Notes: generated by a model from the letters alone, not told the origin. A stretch of DNA of 64,000 bases from Cyclobacteriaceae bacterium (GCA_028278225.1 JANQEU010000030.1:124001-188000); one strand, 5' to 3'; numbered from the stretch's first letter, positions 1 through 9,896 are shown. Program-made: numbers and translations.

Positions 1-255
1 AGGCTATGCACATTAGGGGCAGGTGTGATTGATGGAATTAAACCTGATGGAAGTGGTAATTACCTTATTTCACACTGGTCCGGGAGGATTTTCAGGGTTT
101 CGCCCGACGGAGATGTGATGGAGATATCTGACAAAGTCGGTAGCGAGAACAGTGCAGATTTTGAGTTCATCACTGACAAGGGCTTGCTGATAGTACCGAC
201 GTTTATGGGGAATACCGTGTCTGCCTATAAATATACAAGTCAGAGCCGGGACTGA
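1..255 (+). CDS. SMP-30/gluconolactonase-like protein, C-terminal fragment
   Basis: The reading frame is open from base 1 (RLCTLGAGVIDGIKPDG...) and ends at TGA 253-255, so this is the last 84 residues of a gene that begins outside the window. A GTG at 25 is inside the frame and is not needed as a start. The phrases DGIKPDGSGNYLISHWSGRIFRV and LLIVPTFMGNTVSAYKY match blades of the six-bladed SMP-30/gluconolactonase/LRE beta-propeller fold. Members are calcium-dependent lactonases or uncharacterised secreted sugar-acid enzymes. The N-terminal part and any signal peptide cannot be seen. It converges with the PadR gene, with no gap between the two stop codons. Confidence 0.7.
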   Translation, partial: RLCTLGAGVIDGIKPDGSGNYLISHWSGRIFRVSPDGDVMEISDKVGSENSADFEFITDKGLLIVPTFMGNTVSAYKYTSQSRD

Positions 256-588
256 TTATGAAGATTTTATTGCAGAAAGAGAAATTTCATCCCACAAACT
301 GTTCCGTACCCGTTTGGCCTCCACTATTGCAGCCATACCTTCCGCCGTGAGTTCAAAATACTTTTTCCGCTTCCCCCCTCTTCTTTTGGTAGCCTCTCCA
401 AACCTGCTTTTCAGGTAACCTTTCCTCTCAAGCCTGTACAGGCATGAATGAATAGCGCTTAGATTGGCATACCTGCCAACTCTTTTCTCCACATCTTCTT
501 TCACCGAAAAACCATAAGCTTCAGGGGATAACGCAGCTACCGTGAGCAATAGGATCTCCTCGAATTCACCAATATTGGTACCCTTCAT
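256..588 (-). CDS. PadR-family transcriptional regulator
   Basis: A 110-residue protein with the PadR winged-helix layout: a leading helix (EFEEILLLTVAALSPEAYGFSV), a recognition region ending in LSAIHSCLYRLERKGYLKSR, and a basic wing (RRGGKRKKYFELTAEG). PadR proteins are dimeric repressors, often ligand- or stress-responsive, that bind AT-rich dyads in front of transporter genes. In Bacteroidota, short PadR genes often sit beside large FtsX-type permeases, and two such permeases lie 2.7-7.8 kb away here. That link is inference. The ATG at 588 follows an AT-rich 275-base gap shared with the divergent gene at 864, where the regulator may act on its own promoter. Confidence 0.88.
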   Translation of the reverse strand: MKGTNIGEFEEILLLTVAALSPEAYGFSVKEDVEKRVGRYANLSAIHSCLYRLERKGYLKSRFGEATKRRGGKRKKYFELTAEGMAAIVEAKRVRNSLWDEISLSAIKSS

Positions 589-863
589 CGTTGCATATTT
601 TATTCAAATGTAAAGAAAAGAAGATATTTCCGCTTCATTTAGGTTTCAATACAGATTCATAAGTAACAAAAAGTTGGGAATCAGACAATTCCGTTTGATT
701 CACGATGACGGGGGAGATCCAAAATGTGGTATCCCAATCCCGCAGGATGTGATCGGAATATAAGCTGCAAGCAATTTTGATAGCGCCTGATCTTACCATT
801 CGCAGAAATGTTAAGGATAAATAAGATATTATTTTTTATTTTGTAGAATATATATAATTCCAG

Positions 864-2537
864 TTGCTGACAAAAACTCTTCAGATAATCCTTATTGTTT
901 ACCTCACGGTTTTGCAGTTAAACACCACCGCCCAGAGCGGCTTTCAACTGGTGTCATCAGGAAATGTTGACGGTCTGGAAAAATTATTGCAGGACCAACC
1001 GGACTGGAAAAACATTACCAGTCCTACCGGCTGGACCCTGCTGCACTATACCGCCATGTGGGTGGATAAAAACAGGGAAGAGATAGCCAGGACCCTGATC
1101 ACTCACGAGTTTGATTTAAATGCGACAACCAAAGATGAGGGGCAAACTCCTCTGCAACTGGCCCTGAAGGATCGCCAGGCCGTATTGTCGCAAATGTTAA
1201 TTGAGGCCGGTGCAGATCTAAACATGAAAGATCTCAAAGGGAAAACCACCCTGGAGTACGCCCTTGAATTCGGAAATTTTGAAGTGCTGGATATGATCAC
1301 GAGCCTGGAAATATCGATTGCGTATGAAACACATGAGGATGAAATTATCCTGCACAAGGCTACAGCAATTGGTTACTCAACTCTGGTTGAATCGTTGATC
1401 TCAAACGGTACAGAAACCGGTTACATAACACCCACGGGACAATCACTGGTTCATAGTGCTGCCATCGGCGGTATGCCAGCATTGGCCGGTGATATGATTA
1501 GGTCGGGAATGGACCCCAACCTGCGGGATATATACGGTCAGACAGCACTGCATCTGGCCACTAAAAACGGTCACAACGAAGTAGTAAGCGCCCTGATATC
1601 AGGAAAATGCGATCAGAACATCGAAAATCCGCTTGGCCAGAAGGCATTCCATATTGCCCTGGAAACCGGAAATGATGAATTGATCCGGCTTCTGGATGAA
1701 ACTTCCGAATGGAAATTTCCCAACCTTGACGGCCTCTATCCCGATGATGATTTACCGGGAGCTGATCCGAAAATTTTTGCCCCGGGTGTCATTTCCACAC
1801 AGGAGAGTTTTGATTTTTCGATCTCCATTTCGCCGGATGGCAAGAAAATACTTTATTCCACCAGAACCGATGGCAGCATCCCAAATCATATTAGGTATAT
1901 GGAAAAAGTGAACGGACGCTGGACCCCTCCGGCCGCTGCTCCTTTCGCATCAGAATATTTTGAAGCCGAGGCTAATTTTATTTCCGGAAGCAGGAAAATA
2001 ATTTTTACCTCCGACAGGCCATTGCCGGGCACAGCCGTACCGCGCCGGAATACCTGGATCGTAGACTATGGTACTGATATTACAACTGCCATTCCCTTTG
2101 ATTCCGGTTTCTCCAATCAGTTCATAATGTATGTGACGGGAACCAAACACAGGCTGTTTTATACTGATCGAGGGGGGATTCACTATACGAATTATGAAAA
2201 CGACAAATACCAACCGGCTATTTTGATGTCCAAAGAGATTAACGGACAGGTCAGAGGAGCCCATCCTTTTATTGCACCTGATGAAAGTTACCTGATATTT
2301 GATTCTCAGGGTCGCATTGATGCCATTGGTGGCAGTGACTTTTACATAAGTTACAGGCAGGACGACAGTTCCTGGACGCAAGGTGAAAATCTTGGTCCTG
2401 GCATAAATTCACCTTCAAATGAGATCTGTCCCTGGGTATCACCGGATGGAAAGTACTTTTTTTTCGGAAGTCATCGATTTGACCAGGCTGATATTTTTTG
2501 GGTCCGGGCCAGTTTTATCCGGGATACTGAAAGGTAG
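864..2537 (+). CDS. Secreted ankyrin-repeat/PD40 beta-propeller fusion protein
   Basis: A 557-residue protein with an N-terminal export signal (LQIILIVYLTVLQLNTTAQS). Roughly residues 45-290 are ankyrin repeats: GWTLLHYTAMWVD, GQTPLQLALKDRQ, GQSLVHSAAIGG, GQTALHLATKNGH and GQKAFHIALETGN are clear repeat starts. Roughly residues 300-555 are WD40-like PD40/TolB-type propeller strands (ISPDGKKILYSTRTDG, SGSRKIIFTSDRP, VSPDGKYFFFGSHR). The start is a TTG at 864 (or CTG at 867), because an in-frame stop lies at 855-857 and no ATG is available before the signal peptide. Both modules are protein-interaction scaffolds, so an enzymatic role is not indicated. The combination in one secreted chain is unusual. 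Function unknown. Confidence 0.75.
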   Translation: MLTKTLQIILIVYLTVLQLNTTAQSGFQLVSSGNVDGLEKLLQDQPDWKNITSPTGWTLLHYTAMWVDKNREEIARTLITHEFDLNATTKDEGQTPLQLALKDRQAVLSQMLIEAGADLNMKDLKGKTTLEYALEFGNFEVLDMITSLEISIAYETHEDEIILHKATAIGYSTLVESLISNGTETGYITPTGQSLVHSAAIGGMPALAGDMIRSGMDPNLRDIYGQTALHLATKNGHNEVVSALISGKCDQNIENPLGQKAFHIALETGNDELIRLLDETSEWKFPNLDGLYPDDDLPGADPKIFAPGVISTQESFDFSISISPDGKKILYSTRTDGSIPNHIRYMEKVNGRWTPPAAAPFASEYFEAEANFISGSRKIIFTSDRPLPGTAVPRRNTWIVDYGTDITTAIPFDSGFSNQFIMYVTGTKHRLFYTDRGGIHYTNYENDKYQPAILMSKEINGQVRGAHPFIAPDESYLIFDSQGRIDAIGGSDFYISYRQDDSSWTQGENLGPGINSPSNEICPWVSPDGKYFFFGSHRFDQADIFWVRASFIRDTER

Positions 2538-2564
2538 CAAGAGGAATCTTTCCGTCACTATGGG

Positions 2565-3152
2565 TCAATCTGAAATCTCAAGTGCAAGAGAAGAGCATTT
2601 AAAGCCATTGCAATTGCTTTCTTCAACGGAACATGCAGCAACCACAACGATCATATCTGTCAACGCCTTCAATACAATATGATCGCCGGGTGAGGACTGA
2701 GGCTCTTTTATACTGATGGTGCCATCCGGATGAATCACCGTATTCATGAAAATGTTGAACGGAGCCGGCATGTTCAGGGTAGAAATATTTCTTGTGATCA
2801 GCGCCTCTTTTATATTTTGATAACATGATCGATGAGGACTGACAATACCATATTGAAAGGCATACATGGCAGGGCGACACATAGGATGTATGAGGTCGTG
2901 CTTTCTTACTGTGTCTTCTACTATTTCCATTACCGGGTTATAGCTATTAGAATATAGGATCGAATCCTTCGTCACATTCAGAGATTGATTGGCATCAATC
3001 GTGCACGCCGTTGAGAGATATTCCTTTGGATCATCCTTCCTGAATGCTACTAGGTCAGCAACCTGCTTACCTTCCACATCGATAATTTTGATGAGTTTGC
3101 CCTGTGCGATTTCCACTGACACGGCAGATTTTGGCTCTATCTGAAAATGCAT
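2565..3152 (-). CDS. DUF1989 (urea carboxylase-associated) family protein
   Basis: A 195-residue protein, similar in length to other DUF1989 members. Family features are the start (GKLIKIIDVEGKQVADLVAF), the central stretch HDLIHPMCRPAMYAFQYG, NIFMNTVIHPDGTISIKEPQSSPGD, and the C-terminal CNGFKCSSLALEI, which parallels the usual CNG..PTPL segment. The fold is cupin/jelly-roll-like with conserved Cys and His residues that probably bind a metal. Relatives are encoded with urea carboxylase in other bacteria or act in amine and amino-acid catabolism, but no urea carboxylase gene is present here. It converges with the ankyrin gene. Substrate unknown. Confidence 0.72.
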   Translation of the reverse strand: MHFQIEPKSAVSVEIAQGKLIKIIDVEGKQVADLVAFRKDDPKEYLSTACTIDANQSLNVTKDSILYSNSYNPVMEIVEDTVRKHDLIHPMCRPAMYAFQYGIVSPHRSCYQNIKEALITRNISTLNMPAPFNIFMNTVIHPDGTISIKEPQSSPGDHIVLKALTDMIVVVAACSVEESNCNGFKCSSLALEISD

Positions 3153-3336
3153 GACTATGATCTGTTGATTTTTAAGTAAAACACGCCGCCTGATACAATG
3201 AGTTTACAGGTGCTGCCAGAATATCAGTGGTAACCCATTTTCTCAGGTTATGCTCCTGTCCTACCCGATCCCGGGATTCGCATGAACCCAGCCTTCTGTC
3301 ATGGAGAATCTGATCAGGACAGGAGGTTACTGACAC

Positions 3337-5781
3337 TTATTCATATTTTAGCGAGTCCACAGGATTGGCTATGGAGGCTTTAACAATTTGATAACCGACC
3401 GAACCAATCGCAATGGCAACGATCACAATGAAAGAGGTAAGAAATGGCCAGATCGTCATTTCCGTACGGAAGGCGAAACCATTTAGCCATTCAGTAAAAA
3501 CGTATAAACACAACGGCCAGGAGACCAGACTGGCGACCACGATCAGCCAGAAAATTTCTTTTCCCAACAGGATGGAAATGTTGGCAATTGAGGAACCCAG
3601 CACTTTTCTGATCCCAACTTCCTTTGTGCGCTGCTGGATGCTGTAGGTTGATAGTCCAATCAGTCCCAGGACTCCAACCACTATGGCCAATCCTGAAAAT
3701 ATGGAAAACAGACGTCCAAATGCTAATTCCGATTTGTATTGTGCGTCAAACCCGTCCCTCAAAAAATAATAATTGAAGGGATTGCCGGGAAAGTACTCCA
3801 GCCATTGCTCTTTTATGAAATCCAGCGTACTGCTGATTCCTGAAATGTTCCGGGCAGAAAGTTGAATCGAATAAAATTTCGACGCATTTTCATTGCGGAA
3901 CATGATCACGGGACTGAAGTCATTTTTCAGTGATTGCTGATTAAAGTTGTCCACAACACCAACAATTCTCCATTTATTGGACTCAGGGTTATTTGGATCA
4001 CCTGCAGTGACTGATTTGCCCAAAGCGTCTTCCGGGTCATCGAATTCAAATAACTCAACCATGGCCCTGTTAACCAGAATGGATCTTTCATCCGTCTCAG
4101 AAAAGTTCCTCCCGGCTATGAATTGAAATTCAAATTTCCTGGCAAATTCGGTATCAAACACATTGATATAGCAAAACTTACTGTCGGCTTCAGGATTATC
4201 TACCCGCGTAAACCATGTAGCGCTGTTGAATTCTTTCCCCGGTATGCTTTGTGAGGCCGATACACTCTCAACCAGAGGCATTTGGAGCAAAGCATTTTTG
4301 AAAGCCGTGTACTTGGAATTGTAAGTAGAGTCGGCCATTCCAGGTCCCTTGAGCACCAATTTGTCATCAATATTCATACCCAGCTTTTGTGCCCGCATAA
4401 ATGTGATCTGATTGTAAATAATGATGGTACCAATGATCAGACTGATTGAACATATGAATTGGAAAACAACCAGTCCTTTACGGAAAAACGCGCTTTTCGT
4501 ATTGGTTGTTAACTTTCCTTTGAGCACTGTAACGGGATGATAACCGGATAGGATCAAAGCCGGATAAAACCCGGATAATAGTGAAGCAACGATCCAGAGG
4601 CCACCAATCGTCATCCAAAACCATCCCTGATAAAAGACCGCTGAATCCTGCAGCTTGACAGCTCCAAGGCCGGACAGTGAAGGTTGTGCAAGGAAAACGA
4701 GCAATACCGCTGCCGCGATTGCAAGGAGATTGATGACGAAGGATTCTACAAAGAACTGCATCATCAGACTCGATCTACCGGCACCATTTACCTTCCGGAT
4801 CCCGATTTCTTTCGATCGCTCCATCGCCCTGGCCGTAGACAGGTTCACATAATTGATGATGGCAATGAACAGGATAAGAAGACCGATTATCGTCATATAG
4901 TTTACAATGTCCTTGTCACCATTGATTTCCGCTTCGTGCTGAATATGAGAGCTGAGATGAATATCGGTCAAAGACATGATCCCAAGTTTCAGGACCACAT
5001 TTTGATTGGCCAGTTCCCTGCCATTAACAAAGTCCAGTACGAAATCAGGAAATTTCTCCTCTAATAAATCGGGGTTTGTTCCCTTCTCGGCTAGCAGGTA
5101 CAGGTGCCCGTGGAATACTGACAGATTATCCTCTGTCCATTGCTCATACATGATTGCCGATAAGGTGGAATGTGACAGTAGCAGGTTAACATTAAAATGG
5201 GAATTTGCAGGTGTATCACGCATTATCCCGGTGATCAGATAGTTCTCATCTCTTCCCTTTCTGATGGTTTTTCCGATCGGGTCAGCATCACCAAAGTACT
5301 TTTTTGCCATACTTTCCGTGATAATGGCTGTAAACTGATCCTTAAGTGCATTATCCACATCACCTTCTATTAATTCGAATGAAAAGATCTTAAAAAAAGA
5401 AGGGTCTGTGAAGTAAACATCCTCCTCTTCGTAAATATCCTCTCCATATCTGATCAATGCCGTCGAAGTGATGACACTGGCGGGTCTAAGCCTTACAAAA
5501 TCCTTTACCTCCGGGAATTGCTCCTTCATCAGTTTGCCCACTCCGGAATACGTTAGCACGGTATTGAAAGATTCTACATCATTCTTTTCCTTAGAATAGC
5601 TGATCCGGTATATCTCATCCTTATTTTCATGAAAGTCATTATAGCTCCTTTCAAAGCTCACATATTGGATAATTAGCAACGATCCCGCCATTCCGATGGC
5701 AAGACCCAGAATGTTCAGGCCCGAATGCAGCTTTCGCTTCAGGATACTTCTGAAAGAACTGATTACATAGTTTCTTAGCAT
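3337..5781 (-). CDS. FtsX-family ABC transporter permease (MacB-like, two FtsX domains)
   Basis: An 814-residue permease starting at the ATG at 5781 (MLRNYVISSFRSIL); an upstream TTG would add ten residues with no family support. The N-terminal TM helix (LNILGLAIGMAGSLLIIQYV) is followed by a large MacB_PCD periplasmic domain (to about residue 275), three TM helices with the FtsX motif (ARAMERSKEIGIRKVNGAGR), a second periplasmic domain and a final FtsX domain (TYSIQQRTKEVGIRKVLGSS). This is the standard Bacteroidota type with about eight TM helices, working with a separate LolD/MacB-type ATPase in mechanotransmission or export. No ATPase is adjacent; the one at 18.6-19.2 kb is a possible partner. 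It is paralogous to and divergent from the gene at 6010. Confidence 0.9.
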   Translation of the reverse strand: MLRNYVISSFRSILKRKLHSGLNILGLAIGMAGSLLIIQYVSFERSYNDFHENKDEIYRISYSKEKNDVESFNTVLTYSGVGKLMKEQFPEVKDFVRLRPASVITSTALIRYGEDIYEEEDVYFTDPSFFKIFSFELIEGDVDNALKDQFTAIITESMAKKYFGDADPIGKTIRKGRDENYLITGIMRDTPANSHFNVNLLLSHSTLSAIMYEQWTEDNLSVFHGHLYLLAEKGTNPDLLEEKFPDFVLDFVNGRELANQNVVLKLGIMSLTDIHLSSHIQHEAEINGDKDIVNYMTIIGLLILFIAIINYVNLSTARAMERSKEIGIRKVNGAGRSSLMMQFFVESFVINLLAIAAAVLLVFLAQPSLSGLGAVKLQDSAVFYQGWFWMTIGGLWIVASLLSGFYPALILSGYHPVTVLKGKLTTNTKSAFFRKGLVVFQFICSISLIIGTIIIYNQITFMRAQKLGMNIDDKLVLKGPGMADSTYNSKYTAFKNALLQMPLVESVSASQSIPGKEFNSATWFTRVDNPEADSKFCYINVFDTEFARKFEFQFIAGRNFSETDERSILVNRAMVELFEFDDPEDALGKSVTAGDPNNPESNKWRIVGVVDNFNQQSLKNDFSPVIMFRNENASKFYSIQLSARNISGISSTLDFIKEQWLEYFPGNPFNYYFLRDGFDAQYKSELAFGRLFSIFSGLAIVVGVLGLIGLSTYSIQQRTKEVGIRKVLGSSIANISILLGKEIFWLIVVASLVSWPLCLYVFTEWLNGFAFRTEMTIWPFLTSFIVIVAIAIGSVGYQIVKASIANPVDSLKYE

Positions 5782-5841
5782 GAAAAACTTCAGTTTATTT
5801 CCATATAACAATTACGGGGCCGGATACCACTGTTTTATTAA

Positions 5842-5888
5842 ATATATGCTAAACCTAACATATTATCTACATATAAATAATATATGCT
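5842..5888. promoter_or_regulatory. Possible operator: repeated ATATATGCT in divergent FtsX intergenic region
   Basis: The 9-mer ATATATGCT occurs twice, at 5842-5850 and 5880-5888, in the 228-base gap between the two divergent permease genes. Between the copies lies an imperfect dyad with arms CATATTAT (5859-5866) and ATAATATATG (5877-5886). Placement and AT-rich symmetry fit a repressor site, with the PadR protein at 256-588 a natural candidate, but this region is AT-rich throughout and chance cannot be excluded. Confidence 0.25.
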
Positions 5889-6009
5889 GACATTAAAATT
5901 CCGTATGTGGCAGGTAAGCCTCCGGTAAATTGAAGATATATTTATATTATTTTGTAAAAAATTTACAACCTTTCATCCTCTCTCCCATCTCTTAATAAAA
6001 GATTAAGTC

Positions 6010-8403
6010 ATGATCAAAAGCAATTTCATTCAACTGATAAGAAGTCTTCGGAAAGAAAAGACTTTCGCAATCTTCAATATTGGCGGACTTGGTCTTGGAA
6101 TGGCGTGTTGCATATTGATCGTCTTATACGTTTCCAACATTCTTCGCTATGAGAAACATCATGTAAATGCTGACAGATTATACCTCTATGGGGTGAACAT
6201 GACGATTGGAGGTATTTCGAGTACCCAGTCCTCCTGCAACCCTTCGGTAGGTCCGTTACTGCAAAACTACATGCCTGGGATAGAGTCTTTTGTCAGGACG
6301 CAGTATCTGACCCAGGCAGATATTGAAATTGGCAATAAGTCCTATTTGGCAGATGAAGAAATGATATGGGCGGATGAAACTATATTCAGCGTATTTACTC
6401 ATGAGTTTGTGCATGGTTCAGCCAAAAACAGTACTAATAACCCAAACGCCATCGTACTGTCAGAGTCCATGGCCAGGAAATATTTTAATGATGAGAACCC
6501 CATTGGCCAACTGATCAGATTTAAGGATTATGATACTTACGAAGTAACCGGTGTCATTAAAGATCCTCCAAAGACCTCTCATCTTAGTTATAGCGCCATT
6601 CTTCCTTTAAGTTCTCTGCTGAGGCTTAGAAATCAGGATTACGCCCCTTCCCCTGACAGGATGGGAGGAGGAATGAGTTTCGAAACATATTTCCTTTTTC
6701 ATGAAGGATTTGGCCCCGTGGACTTTTACAGTTATTTCAAGTCGTTTTATGAAGATCACCTTAAGGCCAGCGATAATATCAACTACAAAGCCGTAATAGA
6801 TCCCATTGCGGACATTTACCTGAATTCCAAAATATGGAATCGATATTCTCAGGGTAATAAACGGGTTTTTTATGGATTTATATCCATTGCCGTATTCATG
6901 TTAATACTGGCCTCCATCAATTACATCAATCTGTCAACCGCCAGGGCTGAAAGCCGGGCTCGGGAAGTTGGAGTGAAAAAAGTACTAGGGGCAGGCAAAA
7001 CTTCTTTAATTGTGCAATTCATGAATGAGGCATGGTTCTATTCCATTGCGTCAATGTTTACGGGAATACTTATAGCCCATCTTATTCTGCTATATACTCC
7101 ATTCAACGAACTGATTGGTCAGGATTTGAGCATTCGTACACTATACTCCCCCAGATCGGGCACTTTGCTTGTGGGGATAACGCTCCTGATAGGATTCCTA
7201 TCAGGAATTTATCCTGCGTTTTTCTTGTCCGGGATCCTCCCGCTCAAAGCCCTAAGTGGCCGGTTCCGTGTTAGCTACGGCAGGTTTACCTTCAGAAATG
7301 TACTGGTAACCACTCAATTTGTGGTGTCCATATCCGCGATAGTCCTGAGTATGCTGATGAATAACCAGCTGAAATTTATGTTCAACAAGGATCTTGGATT
7401 TGAAGACGAGAACATTTTGGTATTGAACATCAAAAATGAATCAGCTAAAAACAAGGTTGTTGCCTTCAGGAACACGCTGCTCTCAAACCCCTCCATTGAA
7501 AGCGCTTCTTTTTCAAATTTCACTCCCGGGTTTCCAAACTGGGGAATGGCTTACCGTTGGGAACAGGAAGACGGGACCATGGGAATAATGGCAGCAGTTC
7601 CCTTTGAGGTAGATGTGGATTACTTTCGGACATTAGGTCTCGAAATTGTGGATGGGCAAGGATTTAAAGAAAAACGGATGCCAGGTGATTCGCTCCAGGA
7701 CATCATCGTAAATGAACAATTTGTAAACAAAATGGGGTGGACAGAACCTGTCGGAAAACGAAGCTCTTTCGGAAAAGTGATTGGTGTTGTGAAAGATTTC
7801 AACTTCAGCTCCCTGCGGACTGAGATCCGTCCCTCTTACCTGATCCAATATGATCCGGAACGGGTTCCGGACCTGTTGAACCTGAAAGTTTCAGGACATG
7901 ACCTCTCCGAAACCCTTAAATTCATTGAAACGAGCTGGAATCGGGAATTCAGCGATATAATGTTTGATCTTGAATTCATGGATCAAAAACTTCATAGTCT
8001 GTATGAAGAAAATCAGAATCAAATAGCACTTAATAATGCTTTTTCCTTAATCAGCATCCTCATCTCCTGTATAGGCCTTGTCGGACTGATAACCTTTATA
8101 ACCGGGAAAAGGATAAGAGAGATTGCCTTACGCAAAGTCTTTGGCGCCAGGGATCTGCAGCTCTTCAGACAACTGTTTGCAGGTATTTTTTATCAGATCC
8201 TGATCGCTTCTTTCATTGCCTTTTATTTTGGATTGCAGGTTTATAACAACTGGATTGAAGGGTTTGTTTACCGGGTACCAATGCGGTACAGTGTATTTCT
8301 GGTGTCCCTGGTAGTGGTTTTGACCGGATCAATCATTATTTCATTTTACTACGCGCAAAAAGTGATAAGCCGCAATCCGGCGGATACATTGAAATATGAG
8401 TGA
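6010..8403 (+). CDS. FtsX-family ABC transporter permease (MacB-like), paralogue of the 3337-5781 gene
   Basis: A 797-residue permease with the same architecture as its divergent neighbour: N-terminal TM helix (NIGGLGLGMACCILIVLYV), MacB_PCD domain with SMARKYFNDENPIGQ, first FtsX segment (NYINLSTARAESRAREVGVKKVLGAGK), second periplasmic domain, and terminal FtsX domain (TFITGKRIREIALRKVFGAR). Both proteins end in a similar NPxDxLKYE tail, supporting descent from a duplicated gene. The predicted site is the inner membrane. The transported substrate, or extracytoplasmic process driven, is unknown. It starts at an ATG eight bases after a TTAATAAAAGA stretch; no strong Shine-Dalgarno is seen, as is common in this phylum. 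Confidence 0.9.
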   Translation: MIKSNFIQLIRSLRKEKTFAIFNIGGLGLGMACCILIVLYVSNILRYEKHHVNADRLYLYGVNMTIGGISSTQSSCNPSVGPLLQNYMPGIESFVRTQYLTQADIEIGNKSYLADEEMIWADETIFSVFTHEFVHGSAKNSTNNPNAIVLSESMARKYFNDENPIGQLIRFKDYDTYEVTGVIKDPPKTSHLSYSAILPLSSLLRLRNQDYAPSPDRMGGGMSFETYFLFHEGFGPVDFYSYFKSFYEDHLKASDNINYKAVIDPIADIYLNSKIWNRYSQGNKRVFYGFISIAVFMLILASINYINLSTARAESRAREVGVKKVLGAGKTSLIVQFMNEAWFYSIASMFTGILIAHLILLYTPFNELIGQDLSIRTLYSPRSGTLLVGITLLIGFLSGIYPAFFLSGILPLKALSGRFRVSYGRFTFRNVLVTTQFVVSISAIVLSMLMNNQLKFMFNKDLGFEDENILVLNIKNESAKNKVVAFRNTLLSNPSIESASFSNFTPGFPNWGMAYRWEQEDGTMGIMAAVPFEVDVDYFRTLGLEIVDGQGFKEKRMPGDSLQDIIVNEQFVNKMGWTEPVGKRSSFGKVIGVVKDFNFSSLRTEIRPSYLIQYDPERVPDLLNLKVSGHDLSETLKFIETSWNREFSDIMFDLEFMDQKLHSLYEENQNQIALNNAFSLISILISCIGLVGLITFITGKRIREIALRKVFGARDLQLFRQLFAGIFYQILIASFIAFYFGLQVYNNWIEGFVYRVPMRYSVFLVSLVVVLTGSIIISFYYAQKVISRNPADTLKYE

Positions 8404-8457
8404 TTTAGAGTATTTGCTTTAATCGTATAAGTCTTTGGCCTGGAGATGTCGGTTTTT

Positions 8458-9540
8458 TCAATCAGTTTCATCGAAATAGTGACCAAGGCTTGTGCTTATT
8501 ACCTCCTCAAATAATACATAATCAGGGCTATTCCCAAATAGACATATGTAGAAGCCCTTTTCCTTGATACGACCTGCATACGCGAATATTCCTCGAAAAC
8601 CACCATTGTTCGACGGTAAGTCAAATCCACCATAACTGTCTATTATATACCCGTAACCATAAAATGCACCATTATTCATGTCTGAATGAGGTGATAGCAT
8701 GGTTAATAACGTCTCTTGACTTATAATCGGCAGAGTATTAAGACTGTTATCCCAGATGAGCATGTCATCAACTGTAGAGATCATGCCACCATCTCCCTTT
8801 GTCCTTATATTGTAGTCTAATAACTCACCAGTTAGGGTGTGCCCAACAGCCATATCATCAGGAACTTGACCATTTTCATCAACAAAGTATGTATCTCTCA
8901 TTCCAAGAGGTGAAAAGATTTCCTCCTCGCAAAAATCCCGAAACGGCATTCCACTTACTTTTTCAACGAGTTCTGCCAATATGATATAACCTGTATTTGA
9001 GTATGCAAACATTGTCCCCGGCTCGAAGTTCATATATCCATTCTCAAATATGTAATCAAGAGCATCACTATTAGTCATTCCCTCAAATGTATAGCCATGG
9101 TCATTAAGGTAGTCGGATATTCCGGATTGGTGTGTCAGCAAGTGATGTATGGTTACATCTTTCCATAATTCGGGATATTCCGGAAAGTATTCCTTAATAT
9201 GCTGCTGCACAGTTATCATCTCTCTTTCAACAAGGATCATAATTGCTGTTGCAGTAAACTGTTTTGATACCGATCCCAGGAAACATGGTGTTTCAGGCTC
9301 GAATTTGCTACCTTTTAGAACGTTCGCTAATCCATAGGCCTTTCGAAAATTTGTTTCGCCTTCGCTTTGAATTAGTACAGTAAGGCCGGGGTCTTTGCTT
9401 ACGTCTATATTGTTTTCAATAATCTGATCAATTTTCGATTCGATCCCGACATCAATTTTTTCTGCATCTTTCTTGCATCCAAACAATGCGAAAATTAAAA
9501 GAATTAAGGTTGATAGGGATAAGAGCTTCTTTGGCACCAT
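8458..9540 (-). CDS. Lipoprotein serine hydrolase of the beta-lactamase class C/PBP fold
   Basis: A 360-residue protein from the ATG at 9540, which puts a lipobox directly behind the hydrophobic leader (LFALFGC, Cys22). An earlier ATG at 9612 would hide the signal peptide. Catalytic motifs of the family are present: SxxK as SVSK (Ser90, Lys93), YxN as YSN (Tyr180-Asn182) and a C-terminal GGFRG in the place of the usual HxG/KTG triad. Relatives include class C beta-lactamases, D-aminopeptidases and esterases, and the sequence does not decide which. It is probably a periplasm-facing lipoprotein peptidase or esterase. It converges with the permease gene at 8403. Confidence 0.85.
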   Translation of the reverse strand: MVPKKLLSLSTLILLIFALFGCKKDAEKIDVGIESKIDQIIENNIDVSKDPGLTVLIQSEGETNFRKAYGLANVLKGSKFEPETPCFLGSVSKQFTATAIMILVEREMITVQQHIKEYFPEYPELWKDVTIHHLLTHQSGISDYLNDHGYTFEGMTNSDALDYIFENGYMNFEPGTMFAYSNTGYIILAELVEKVSGMPFRDFCEEEIFSPLGMRDTYFVDENGQVPDDMAVGHTLTGELLDYNIRTKGDGGMISTVDDMLIWDNSLNTLPIISQETLLTMLSPHSDMNNGAFYGYGYIIDSYGGFDLPSNNGGFRGIFAYAGRIKEKGFYICLFGNSPDYVLFEEVISTSLGHYFDETD

Positions 9541-9732
9541 CTTCCAAACTCGGGTGGGTGTATAGCTGAGTTTCATATGTTTCTGCATTAATATGAAACA
9601 ATATCGTTGCATTATACAACTATATTTTTATGTGGTTTGTTCATGTTTTTACATAAACGGCAAACCGCCCGAACTCCCTGCTTTCTTGCCCGCCGAAGCA
9701 AAGCGGAGGCGAGGAAGGCCTTCATTCAATAG

Positions 9733-9841
9733 GTCATTTCGACCGCAGGGAGGTGCCCGACCAGGGAATCTTTTCATGTAATTAGGTATACCGTATTTTT
9801 TGAATGGATTTCTCTCTCCGTTACACTCTGTTCGAAATGAC
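9733..9841. repeat. REP-like inverted repeat, copy 1
   Basis: The element opens with GTCATTTCGACCGCAGGGAG and closes with GTTCGAAATGAC, so the outer 12 bases form an imperfect inverted repeat around a roughly 85-base interior. Elements with these TCATTTCGA ends are widespread intergenic repeats in Bacteroidota genomes. The copy lies inside tandem unit 1. Confidence 0.65.
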
Positions 9842-9896
9842 ACCTGAAAATTGTATTGGGAGGAATAATCAATTTCAGGAGTTGGATCCGGGAAAT

